From: Turneriella parva | Lineage (GTDB): Bacteria; Spirochaetota; Leptospiria; Turneriellales; Turneriellaceae | NCBI GenBank assembly: GCA_020719945.1 | Contig: DYPL01000010.1 | Coordinates: forward strand, 1 to 55,031 | Reading direction: 5' to 3' | DNA: 55,031 bases | Part shown: piece by piece, positions 1-8,128 of the stretch | Layout of the letters: each line of letters opens with the position of its first letter | Numbering within the stretch: the stretch's first letter is position 1 | The notes under the pieces: generated by a model | The model's database searches: none | What the model was told of the DNA's origin: nothing | What the model saw: the letters and a program-made list of their open reading frames with translations, nothing else | Translations under genes and position numbers: made by a program

Positions 1-109
1 AAATGTCAGTCGCGAGTGGTCGTCGATAAATGCAACCATGTCTCCGGGTTGCATAAAAGCCCCCCCTAAATACGCTTTACAAAAATATAAGAATTATCCA
101 CGTGTAACC

Positions 110-955
110 ATGAGAAATGCACTCATTGTATTCGCGCTTGTGATCGCGCTGCCCGCATGGCCGTCGGCACTGAGTAATTTCAGTGAAAAAACAAACGAAG
201 AAAAAAAGAAAGATGACACAAAAGAATCTAAACAGGATTCGGATGAATCAGAAATAACGACATCAAAATCCCCAACCGCATGGAAAGATGAAACCAAGCA
301 ATCAAAAGAGGATAACATAGCCGGGAAATTCCTCGGTGCGGCCTATTCGCTCAATTTTGAAGTAGCCTACGATGCGTACCCGTTCGCCAAACGCCCTGCG
401 TATTACTACTGGGCTTTTGAAAAAGAACCGGAAAAGGCAAGGGAAAGTATGTTTGATAACTTAGAGTATTTTCCAAAAGTAAAGAACTGGTATATTTTGC
501 CGGAACTGGAATACTTCCACTATGACGACGCAACGTTTTCCTGGAATGGCGGAGTGCGGTCTCGTTTTTTCTCCACGATTGGCCCAGCTTTTTTCTACAA
601 ATCAATACGGGACGAAAACGACAAACTCACCATTATCGAAGGCGGGCTGGAAGTAGCCATCGCTCAGCTACATTTTTTTTCGTTCAGTCTGTATTTCGGT
701 GGATCGCAATTCCGTGAAGCACTCGATATTTCTACGAGTATCGTCGGGATTTTTGCAGATATGACAGCTCTCAAACCATTCGTGCTCTCGTTTAGAGCAG
801 CAAAGTACACCCACGATGACATCAGCTTTGTATTGTACGAACCAGAAATTGGAATCATGCTCACGCGCACAGAATGGTTTGTGAGCTACTCTACTCTGTT
901 TTCTAAAACGGCAGCGCTCAATGCCTACGGCATTGGCCTGCGCGTTTGGTTTTAA
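110..955 (+). CDS. Exported protein, probable outer-membrane beta-barrel
   Basis: I do not recognise this family. I chose the ATG at 110 because it begins a typical signal peptide (MRN, then a hydrophobic run ending near PAWPSALS); the reading frame is open back to 38, but that extension is not signal-like. After the signal comes a low-complexity Lys/Glu/Asp/Ser linker (about residues 25-70). The rest is rich in alternating aromatic and polar stretches, and the protein ends in Val-Trp-Phe, as many outer-membrane barrels do. A short hairpin (31-37 pairing with 47-53) lies upstream. An outer-membrane location is inferred from the terminal Phe and strand pattern, not from homology. It stands alone, 240 bases from the next gene. 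Confidence 0.6.
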   Translation: MRNALIVFALVIALPAWPSALSNFSEKTNEEKKKDDTKESKQDSDESEITTSKSPTAWKDETKQSKEDNIAGKFLGAAYSLNFEVAYDAYPFAKRPAYYYWAFEKEPEKARESMFDNLEYFPKVKNWYILPELEYFHYDDATFSWNGGVRSRFFSTIGPAFFYKSIRDENDKLTIIEGGLEVAIAQLHFFSFSLYFGGSQFREALDISTSIVGIFADMTALKPFVLSFRAAKYTHDDISFVLYEPEIGIMLTRTEWFVSYSTLFSKTAALNAYGIGLRVWF

Positions 956-1194
956 CATCGCCACTAAACGCGACAGCCTTCTCGACTCCGGTCCAGTCTT
1001 CTGCAGGCGAACGCACTGCTTCTTTTTTTCCCAGTTTTACCGCAAGCAGAATCATGACCTGCGGCGCATGCTTTATGCGAACCGCGTAAAAAAAAGATGA
1101 TAGCGATCCGGTTTTATTATTCCCACTCTATAGGCGATCTATTCGGGAAGTCAAAACATCTTTTCGTTCACGGAAAGCTCGACTGACTAAAAAA

Positions 1195-2331
1195 ATGGTT
1201 GTCACATTATGTCGCATTCCTAAGAGACATAATATGCTGACGAACCTGTCGACTCAAAAGAATAGCCAGATCGCTTTTCTCAAACCCACCCTTACCCGCA
1301 ACGAACTTAAGTCCGTTCTCGAAACTCTCATTCTCGATGGCGTAGACAATGGCGAGGCCGTCCGCAATTACGAAAAAGAATTTGCCACAGCGTTTGATTA
1401 CCAGAAAGCACTGGCCGTTACTTCCGTCACATCGGCGTATCATCTTGCTTTTCTTGCCGCAGGAGCAGAGGAAGGAAGCGAAGTAATTCTACCTTCTACA
1501 GCGCCCGTCTCTTCACTCGATGCCCTGGGCTTAACCGGTGCAACGCCCATAATCACCGATATAGGCAGAGATTCGTTTCACCCGACCATGGAGCAGATTG
1601 CAGAAAAAATAACGGCGCGCACCAGAGCCATCGTTCTGCCGTATACGTTTGGATCCTTCCGCGACTTTGAATCGCTCCGGGAAAGAATTCCGTCGTCCGA
1701 TAAAAAGAATATAAAATTTATTGAAGATATTTCCTACATGGCCGGTGCAGAATACCAGAATCATTTTGCCGGTGGGAATGCAGACATAGCCATTGTAGGC
1801 CTTAACCCGGATATGATTATGACGATTGGCAAAGGAGCCATAGTGCTCACGGACCAGAATGCCACCTATGCCACCATGAAAGATCTTCGCATGCACGGTG
1901 GTTCGCGTCCCTACCGCATGCGCTTTGATTATTCCATTACAGACTACCAGGCCGCCATGGGCATGGAACAGCTTAGCCTGCTACCTACAGTTCTCGAAAG
2001 GCGCCAGAAAATAGGATCCATGTATTTAGATGCGATTCGAAACAGTCGCCTCAAGACATATTTTTTCTCACCTGGCACGGACGCCTTTGGAGCATTTCCC
2101 GTTCTTTTTGAAACAGATATGGAGCATGCCACGCGCTACTTCCAGTCTCAGGGAATGGAAATCCGAAAAATATTTGGACAGGATCCTCTCCACGTCCTGC
2201 TCGATCTCCCGGGATCAGAATTTCCCAACACGCAGAAATTGCAGGATCGGGGCCTTTTGCTCCCTCTGTATCCGTATCTCACAAAATTAAATGTTGAACG
2301 AATTACCTCTGCCATTAAAGGTTTCTACTGA
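1195..2331 (+). CDS. DegT/DnrJ/EryC1/StrS-fold protein lacking the PLP lysine
   Basis: Length (378 residues) and layout match the sugar aminotransferase family of type I PLP-fold enzymes, which make amino sugars for surface glycans. The substrate-binding Asp is present (IEDIS, about residue 178) and the C-terminal half aligns well. Several PLP contacts are altered. Where family members read S-F-H-x-x-K, this one reads G-L-N-P-D-M, putting Met207 at the Schiff-base lysine. The usual Gln/His three residues after the Asp is Tyr, and the phosphate-binding Gly-Thr is Thr-Ser. It may be a non-catalytic or PLP-independent relative. ATG 1234 (residue 14) is an alternative start directly after an 8-bp inverted repeat. 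The last 41 bases overlap the methylase-like gene, so the two are probably co-translated. Confidence 0.8.
   Translation: MVVTLCRIPKRHNMLTNLSTQKNSQIAFLKPTLTRNELKSVLETLILDGVDNGEAVRNYEKEFATAFDYQKALAVTSVTSAYHLAFLAAGAEEGSEVILPSTAPVSSLDALGLTGATPIITDIGRDSFHPTMEQIAEKITARTRAIVLPYTFGSFRDFESLRERIPSSDKKNIKFIEDISYMAGAEYQNHFAGGNADIAIVGLNPDMIMTIGKGAIVLTDQNATYATMKDLRMHGGSRPYRMRFDYSITDYQAAMGMEQLSLLPTVLERRQKIGSMYLDAIRNSRLKTYFFSPGTDAFGAFPVLFETDMEHATRYFQSQGMEIRKIFGQDPLHVLLDLPGSEFPNTQKLQDRGLLLPLYPYLTKLNVERITSAIKGFY
1206..1233. promoter_or_regulatory. Inverted repeat around the DegT-like gene start
   Basis: ATTATGTC (1206-1213) is followed 12 bases later by its exact reverse complement GACATAAT (1226-1233), immediately before the in-frame ATG at 1234. 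It could be an operator, or an RNA hairpin over the start region if translation begins at 1195. Neither candidate start has a clear Shine-Dalgarno sequence. Confidence 0.4.
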
Positions 2332-3856
2332 ACCACCCATAGGAGCCGTCTTTACACCCGCCCCCTATGTTCGTTGGGTAATCGATAAATGGCATTTATC
2401 AGAGGCATGGGCCTCTGGAGCTTCGTTTCTGGACCCGACTGCGGGTGAGGGAATTTTTCTCACAACTCTGATAGAAATGTCTCTGGAACGCGGCTTCCCC
2501 ATAACAGAGTCCATGTTTGCATCTCTGTACGCGGCAGAAATTCATCCACCTTTTTTTCAGAGAATGCGAGACAGACTACAACAGTTGTTTGAACGTGCCC
2601 ACCTGCTTCGTTTCCCGGAAGAAAACTTTCTCCAGGTTGATTATCTTCTGGCCAGTAATGTTCCCCGCGTTGATTATATTCTGGGTAATCCGCCGTGGAA
2701 AAGTTTTTCCGAACTGCCAGAGAAATATCTCGACAACGATCAATATAAAGAAACCGTAAAATTGGCCTTTCTGCATTACGGCATGGTAACAGAAAAATCG
2801 AATATGCTCCTGGGCAATTCGCGCATGGACATTGCCAGCCTTATCACCATGCGAGCCTTGTACGAACATTTAAAGCCATCCGGGGCGGCACTGCTGTATC
2901 TCCCCATGTCACTGTTTCTGAACTCCGGAGCACATTCCAGTGTACAACAGTGTTCCGTGCTCGGCAGAAACTATGCGGTCGAAACCTTTTACGATTTTAA
3001 TAAAGAACGTGTTTTTCCGGGAGTTTCTACCCGTTATGTGCTCGCTGCTTTCCGGGCCGATGAACATTGCAGATACCCCGTAACGGCCCACTACCACAAT
3101 GGGAACCATTGGGAAAAGAAGTTACTGTCTCGTTCCTTTTCCGGCAAAGGGCCACTCGTTCTCACAAATCCGCTCAGCCATACGCACACGCGCATTGGCG
3201 AACTTAAAAAAATGGATATTTACAAAGAAGAGCTTCCAAGACAGGGAGCGAACACTGCTGGTGCCAATAAAGTTTTTCATTTCTCGCATGATTTGTATGG
3301 AAATTTTGTTTCCGGAAACGGACAAATCTACCAGGGCAGCGCAAGCCTGCTGTATCTCCTTGCTCCAAATAAAATTATTCCTTTCCCTAATTGGGAAAGA
3401 AAGAAATTTATTCTTGTACCATACGACCACAGGGGAAAAGCTTTGCCCGCAGATATACTTAGCTCGCTTGGAGCCCTAGAATATTTTGAGGACAACAAAG
3501 AAATTCTTCAAAAAAGAAAAGGTGTGTACATAAGCAACCAGATACGGCGGGGCAACTACTGGGCTCTGCTTGGAGTGGGACCCTACTCTTTTTCGCACTG
3601 TAAAATATTCTGGACTGCCCTTGGAAGCAGCCGCTTCTATCCCGAACCCGTTTATCCCTCGGAAGAAGAAATCTGGCAGGGAAATCAGGCTCACCATGTG
3701 ACCATGTCGTTTCAAGATGCAGAGCGCTGCGAAACAGTTCTATCCTACTTACGGTCTGACCAGGTTCGCGCGTATATGGAATCTTCTGCCATTGCCGGCT
3801 CAAGAAGTTTTGCTCAGCCGGGAAGAATCCGTGAACTGTTCCAGGTCATCCGGTAA
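2291..3856 (+). CDS. N6-adenine DNA methyltransferase-like protein (orphan)
   Basis: The 521-residue protein has the architecture of class I SAM-dependent adenine methylases of the Eco57I/type IIG kind. It shows the N-terminal V-F-T-P box (about 19-22), motif I F-L-D-P-T-A-G-E-G (about 45-54) and the catalytic motif IV N-P-P-W in YILGNPPW (about residue 135). The C-terminal 250 residues probably hold the target-recognition domain. No nuclease motif is visible in it or nearby, so it is an orphan methylase or the modification half of an unknown system. It starts inside the DegT-like gene (41-base overlap) and ends 37 bases before asd. The fold and chemistry are well supported; DNA as substrate is inferred from NPPW. 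Confidence 0.75.
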   Translation: MLNELPLPLKVSTEPPIGAVFTPAPYVRWVIDKWHLSEAWASGASFLDPTAGEGIFLTTLIEMSLERGFPITESMFASLYAAEIHPPFFQRMRDRLQQLFERAHLLRFPEENFLQVDYLLASNVPRVDYILGNPPWKSFSELPEKYLDNDQYKETVKLAFLHYGMVTEKSNMLLGNSRMDIASLITMRALYEHLKPSGAALLYLPMSLFLNSGAHSSVQQCSVLGRNYAVETFYDFNKERVFPGVSTRYVLAAFRADEHCRYPVTAHYHNGNHWEKKLLSRSFSGKGPLVLTNPLSHTHTRIGELKKMDIYKEELPRQGANTAGANKVFHFSHDLYGNFVSGNGQIYQGSASLLYLLAPNKIIPFPNWERKKFILVPYDHRGKALPADILSSLGALEYFEDNKEILQKRKGVYISNQIRRGNYWALLGVGPYSFSHCKIFWTALGSSRFYPEPVYPSEEEIWQGNQAHHVTMSFQDAERCETVLSYLRSDQVRAYMESSAIAGSRSFAQPGRIRELFQVIR

Positions 3857-3893
3857 TGGTTTACGTCCTGACTCACCTGCTGCGTATTGACTC

Positions 3894-4898
3894 ATGAAGC
3901 GTGAAGTCAATGTTGCCGTAGCCGGAGCCACAGGGGCCGTCGGAGTTGAGTTTTTGTCTGTTCTCGAACGCCTCGAGTTTCCCGTTAAAAATCTGAAACT
4001 CCTTGCATCCGCGAGATCTGCTGGAAAAAAAATGAAATTCAAGGGAACGGAGATGGTTGTAGAAGAAATGAAACCAGATTCTTTTAAGGGAATAGACATT
4101 GCTCTATTCTCTGCCGGCAGCTCCCTTTCCAAAGAATACGAGACTCACGTACACCAGGCAGGGGCCGTCATGATAGACAATTCCTCTGCTTTTCGCATGC
4201 GCGAAGGCACGCCCCTCGTCGTTCCGGAAATCAACCCGCAGGATGCCCTCCAGCATAAAGGTACCATCGCTAATCCCAATTGTTCCACCATCATCATGCT
4301 CATGGCCGTGTTTCCCCTCCACCAGAAATATCCTGTCAAAAGAATTGTCGTCTCCACATACCAGGCGGCTTCCGGTGGCGGTTATGCAGCCATGCAGGAA
4401 CTTACAGAAAGCACAAAGGCCTATCTTCAGGAAATACCATTCACTCCCCAGGTTATGCCCGTCGATTATGCGTTTAATCTTTTTTCTCATAATTCAGCCA
4501 TGCAGGCTTCTGGCTACAACCAGGAAGAAGAAAAAATGATCCACGAAACGCATAAGATTCTTCGCATGCCGCAAATGGAAGTGACTCCCACCTGCATCCG
4601 CGTTCCCGTCTTGAGGGCTCATGCAGAAAGTATCAGCATGGAATTCGAAGGCGACGCCCCATCTGTGGAAGAAGCAAGAGCACTGTACGAAGCCTTTCCC
4701 GGTGTAGCGGTAATCGACGACAGAGACAACAACCGCTTCCCAACGCCGCGCGAAGCAAGCGACAGCTTTGACACCTATGTAGGAAGAATCCGCCACGATC
4801 CTTTCCGCAAAAACGTGCTCAATGTATTTGCCGTTGGCGACCAGTTGCTTAAGGGTGCAGCCCTCAACGCTGTGCAGATTGCAGAACTTCTCGTGTGA
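3894..4898 (+). CDS. asd: Aspartate-semialdehyde dehydrogenase
   Basis: It catalyses NADPH-dependent reduction of aspartyl phosphate to aspartate semialdehyde, the branch point to lysine/diaminopimelate, threonine and methionine. The N-terminal Rossmann motif is GATGAVG (about 11-17). The catalytic cysteine is Cys130 in NPNCST, and the downstream substrate-binding regions (YQAASGGG, the R-V-P-V-L-R-A-H motif) are present. Length (334 residues) is normal for the family. The start ATG at 3894 fits the usual N-terminus. It follows the methylase-like gene on the same strand with a 37-base gap. About 200 bases without a gene follow it. Confidence 0.95.
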   Translation: MKREVNVAVAGATGAVGVEFLSVLERLEFPVKNLKLLASARSAGKKMKFKGTEMVVEEMKPDSFKGIDIALFSAGSSLSKEYETHVHQAGAVMIDNSSAFRMREGTPLVVPEINPQDALQHKGTIANPNCSTIIMLMAVFPLHQKYPVKRIVVSTYQAASGGGYAAMQELTESTKAYLQEIPFTPQVMPVDYAFNLFSHNSAMQASGYNQEEEKMIHETHKILRMPQMEVTPTCIRVPVLRAHAESISMEFEGDAPSVEEARALYEAFPGVAVIDDRDNNRFPTPREASDSFDTYVGRIRHDPFRKNVLNVFAVGDQLLKGAALNAVQIAELLV

Positions 4899-5036
4899 AT
4901 GGCTTAGCCGAGAGGGAGAGTGCACGCAGGGCCGCTGCCTAGCCCCGGCAGAAAACGTAGAACAACTTTTAGAGCGCATAAACAATCTGTAGAAACATTT
5001 CAGCGGGTTCAGGCTTCTTCCTAAGAACACAATAAA

Positions 5037-5066
5037 TTGTGGACGGTAGTGAGTTTTTTATATATA
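5037..5066 (+). promoter_or_regulatory. Possible sigma-70 promoter of htpX
   Basis: TTGTGG (5037-5042) and TATATA (5061-5066) are separated by 18 bases in an AT-rich stretch. They lie just upstream of the strong GGAGGAG ribosome site that precedes the ATG at 5098. The -35 match is partial. Confidence 0.4.
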
Positions 5067-5097
5067 CTGTCCGCGACTCTTGGAGGAGTTAATACCA

Positions 5098-5985
5098 ATG
5101 AAAAGAATATTTTTGTTTCTTCTGACGAACATTCTGGTCATTGCGACCATCTCTATCATTACGAGTGTATTCGGTCTGAACCGTTTCATCACCGCCCAGG
5201 GCCTTGACTATACTGCTCTGCTTGGGTTTGCGCTCGTTTGGGGTATGGCAGGTTCATTTTTCTCCCTCGCCATTTCCAAATGGATGGCCAAAACCGCCTA
5301 CGGCGTAAAGGTAATTAACCCATCCCGTGCTACGGGTAACGAAGCAGAAATAGTCGAAATGGTTCATGCACTCGCACGCCGCGCTGGCTTGAGCAAAATG
5401 CCCGAAGTGGGGATCTATGATTCTCCGGAAGTCAATGCATTTGCTACCGGCCCTACCAAAAATAACTCGCTCGTTTCGGTTTCCACAGGACTTCTACAGA
5501 ACATGAGACGCCATGAGGTAGAAGGCGTTCTCGCCCACGAAGTTGCACATGTTGCCAATGGCGACATGGTGACAATGGCTCTGATACAGGGCGTAGTCAA
5601 CGCATTCACCATTTTTATGGCGCGGATCGTGGCTTATGCGGTTGCCCAGGCTGTACGCGGAAACAACAATGAAGGTATTTCTCATGTCGTTTTTTCGATT
5701 ACAGCCTTCGTCATGGACATCATTTTCAGCATTCTCGGAAGCATAGTAGTCGCATCCTTTTCCAGATACCGCGAATACCGTGCTGATGCCGGCGGAGCAA
5801 AACTCGGAGGCAGAGAAAATATGATCGCGGCCCTGCAGAGACTGCAATCCACTATGGAGCTGGTAGACACCGAACAAAAAGCGATTGCTTCCATGAAGAT
5901 TTCCAATAAGGGCGGAATCATGGCTCTGTTCTCTACGCATCCTCGTCTCGAAGACAGAATCAAAAAACTGCGCGAAGGAGCCTGA
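5098..5985 (+). CDS. htpX: Membrane zinc metalloprotease HtpX
   Basis: M48-family integral-membrane protease that degrades misfolded membrane proteins during envelope or heat stress. Two N-terminal membrane segments (about 3-25 and 38-60) precede the zinc site HEVAH (147-151). Two more hydrophobic segments follow, then the third zinc-ligand region REYRADAGGA. The 295-residue length is typical. The start at 5098 is set by GGAGGAG 11 bases upstream; the frame opens 18 bases earlier, but that codon lies within the ribosome site. It is a single-gene unit, with its own apparent promoter and two tandem hairpins after the stop. Confidence 0.95.
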   Translation: MKRIFLFLLTNILVIATISIITSVFGLNRFITAQGLDYTALLGFALVWGMAGSFFSLAISKWMAKTAYGVKVINPSRATGNEAEIVEMVHALARRAGLSKMPEVGIYDSPEVNAFATGPTKNNSLVSVSTGLLQNMRRHEVEGVLAHEVAHVANGDMVTMALIQGVVNAFTIFMARIVAYAVAQAVRGNNNEGISHVVFSITAFVMDIIFSILGSIVVASFSRYREYRADAGGAKLGGRENMIAALQRLQSTMELVDTEQKAIASMKISNKGGIMALFSTHPRLEDRIKKLREGA

Positions 5986-5992
5986 TTTTTAC

Positions 5993-6046
5993 AGAGGTTG
6001 CTTTTGCAGCCTCTCCATTTTTTAAGCCCGGCTTTGCCGGGCTTTT
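5993..6046 (+). terminator. Tandem hairpins after htpX
   Basis: The first stem pairs 5993-6001 with 6006-6014 around a TTTT loop, and a run of T follows a few bases later. The second is a strong GC stem, 6025-6032 with 6036-6043 (AGCCCGGC / GCCGGGCT), followed by TTT. The second is a good intrinsic terminator. Together they separate htpX from the next gene. Confidence 0.8.
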
Positions 6047-6083
6047 CACTCGACAGTCTGGCAGGTATTTTTTTTCTGCTTCT

Positions 6084-7220
6084 GTGCAAAACACTGACAC
6101 TCAAACACCTCCATCAGACGATTTCGCATCCAGGGCCATTGGCCGACTCGTCCGCATAGTCATTCTACCTCCCATTCTCGCTGTTACTCTGCTACTTTCC
6201 ATTACGATGGGAATGAAGGCTTTTACGCAGCCGGAATCCAGAAAAGTAACCGATGAAAAAGGAAAAAAACAGGTGGAAGCCGTCTCACTGCTTGAATCTT
6301 TTCAGTCGGATGGCGCAGAAATCTATTATACCTTTCGCACAGCAAAACCAGGCTTGCCTCTTCTCATTTACGTAGAAGATCCCACGTTAATGCCCGGTAT
6401 CATCAACAATGTATTTTTTGCACAAAACCCCTATCTGGAATTGAAATTTACCACGGTCGTGTATGATCATCGCTACACTGGCAAATCTGTTTCTACGGCT
6501 CCCGCACCTGAAAAATATCTCGAAAAAGATCTCAAGGCACTTATACTTGCAGTGCGGAAAAAGCAGGCAGAAATCCTCAGCATTCCCGAAAATACAGTGC
6601 CTATCTATATCCACGCCCGTGGCCTCGCCGCACCTATTGTTCTACTATTACAAAAGGAGGAAAATCTGTTTACTGGAATTGCTCTGGTTTCCCCCATTTT
6701 AGATCCGCTCGCACAATTTTCCGTTCTCTACCTACGCGCTTCGGAAAAGTCTTCCCTTTCCTCTGTAAAATCGAAATATACCAATTTTTCGATGGGAGAA
6801 ATGGAGAAAAATCCAGCACTGCTTCAGGAAAAGTTTTACCCCTTGCTGAGCGAACAGGGGATTACCCTTCCCCAGGATGCACCGCTGCACAAGCGAAAGC
6901 TATTTACTGCGGCATTTTTATCGCCCGAATATACCCTTCTCGATACCTTTCGAACTCCTAAAATTAACCCGGCCTCTTCTGCTGAAATATCCCGCCTTTT
7001 GCACAGCAATGTGTCGCAACCCGTTCCTCTATCCGGATGTCTCGTAGCCGTTTTTGGTGCCGAAGATCCCGTTTCTACGCCTGAACAATTTTCCCCGTTT
7101 GCTGCAGCCCAAAATCCTAACCAGTGTATGGAAACCGTGGTGTATGAAAAATCCGGTTTTTCGCCGCATTTTCAGAATTTAAGCCAATATGCCGCTTTGC
7201 TTTCTCAAAAGTTTCCGTGA
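6084..7220 (+). CDS. Membrane-anchored alpha/beta-hydrolase-like protein
   Basis: It starts at a GTG (6084). A short cytoplasmic tail is followed by one membrane segment (about residues 23-45), then a domain with alpha/beta-hydrolase features: a strand and oxyanion-like region, VVYDHRYTGKS (resembling the D-x-R-G-x-G-x-S segment of many hydrolases), a putative nucleophile elbow, and a late strand with an Asp (FGAEDP) before a terminal His region. The elbow reads H-A-R-G-L instead of G-x-S-x-G, so the serine nucleophile is missing. It may therefore be inactive or use another mechanism. The fold assignment is moderate; no substrate can be named. It converges on the methyltransferase gene. Confidence 0.5.
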   Translation: MQNTDTQTPPSDDFASRAIGRLVRIVILPPILAVTLLLSITMGMKAFTQPESRKVTDEKGKKQVEAVSLLESFQSDGAEIYYTFRTAKPGLPLLIYVEDPTLMPGIINNVFFAQNPYLELKFTTVVYDHRYTGKSVSTAPAPEKYLEKDLKALILAVRKKQAEILSIPENTVPIYIHARGLAAPIVLLLQKEENLFTGIALVSPILDPLAQFSVLYLRASEKSSLSSVKSKYTNFSMGEMEKNPALLQEKFYPLLSEQGITLPQDAPLHKRKLFTAAFLSPEYTLLDTFRTPKINPASSAEISRLLHSNVSQPVPLSGCLVAVFGAEDPVSTPEQFSPFAAAQNPNQCMETVVYEKSGFSPHFQNLSQYAALLSQKFP

Positions 7221-7282
7221 GCACAGCTGCCGCGAACAGACCAAAATCTCTGGCAGTAAACTGAGATACGCATGGGATGAGT

Positions 7283-8128
7283 TCAGCGTTTGCGATATAA
7301 TGCCGCTATCATATCTCCCCTATGGTGTGTGCGCGCCAGTGAGTCGGCATATCGTTTTAGAAAAGAATAGAATGGCCCTGCTCCCTGTCGGGAAGTAAAA
7401 CCAGATCCATAGGTAAAACTGTTGATTCTTTGAAAATGCGGTTCCAGCAGAGTATCCAAAGATTTCCGGTTCCAGTAATAGATATGTTCGGGGACGTTAA
7501 GATACCGCCATTGTTTTCCGTAAAGCCGGGCAAACAAACCGGTATGCGCCGTTGTAAATACAAAGTATCCACCCGGTTTTAGATTCCGATAAATTTTTTC
7601 TATAAAATCTCGTGGATTGGATAAATGCTCCAGAGTAGCCCACATGGCTGTTAGAAAATAATGCTCCTCTGGAAATGATTCCTGCAAAAAATCTCCATGG
7701 CGAACAGATAGTCCCTTTTGCTTCGCTGCCGCAGCCATGGGTCGGGAAATTTCTATTCCTTCGGCTGTCCAGCCCCTTCCCTGCATCCATTCCAAAAAAT
7801 ATCCTGCTGCAGATCCAATTTCAAGGACGGTTCGGTCTTCCGGCAATAGACGAGACTCCATTTGCAGTAACCCCAAATCAGTCATATTTTTATGCAGCGT
7901 CGACAAGACAGATTTTTTTACGGTTTCTGAAGTATAATCGTTGTAGCCCCGGTCTGTTCTGGTCTCAAAATACTCTCCCTGGTAAAGAGCAGACAGTTCC
8001 TCTGCGGATGGAATTGGATCAATATGCCATAAACCGCAGCTTCTGCACTCTGCCACCGTGTACAATCCAGCGCGTCCTTCTTTACGAAAGCGTGGAAGAG
8101 ACTTGCCAGAGCATAGGGGGCACTTCAT
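7283..8128 (-). CDS. SAM-dependent methyltransferase with N-terminal Cys4 motif
   Basis: The 281-residue protein begins with C-P-L-C and C-R-S-C (about residues 4-7 and 28-31), a small zinc-ribbon-like module. A class I methyltransferase domain follows, with motif I V-L-E-I-G-S-A-A-G-Y-F (about 100) and later M-W-A-T-L-E-H and the L-K-P-G-G-Y motif. This matches the Methyltransf_23 type that methylates small molecules or glycans. It is the last gene of clpP-clpX-lon-methyltransferase and overlaps lon by 4 bases (8125-8128), so it is translationally coupled to a protease operon. The substrate is unknown. Confidence 0.85.
   Translation of the reverse strand: MKCPLCSGKSLPRFRKEGRAGLYTVAECRSCGLWHIDPIPSAEELSALYQGEYFETRTDRGYNDYTSETVKKSVLSTLHKNMTDLGLLQMESRLLPEDRTVLEIGSAAGYFLEWMQGRGWTAEGIEISRPMAAAAKQKGLSVRHGDFLQESFPEEHYFLTAMWATLEHLSNPRDFIEKIYRNLKPGGYFVFTTAHTGLFARLYGKQWRYLNVPEHIYYWNRKSLDTLLEPHFQRINSFTYGSGFTSRQGAGPFYSFLKRYADSLARTHHRGDMIAALYRKR

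Noticed and set aside
1104-1147. Possible fourth copy of the dispersed repeat
   Set aside because: TATTATTCC and GATCTATT are shared, but the spacing differs by three bases and the other conserved blocks are missing, so chance similarity is as likely.
2291-3856. A full restriction-modification system at the methylase-like gene
   Set aside because: No nuclease motif in the protein and no restriction gene among the neighbours; only an orphan methylase is supported.
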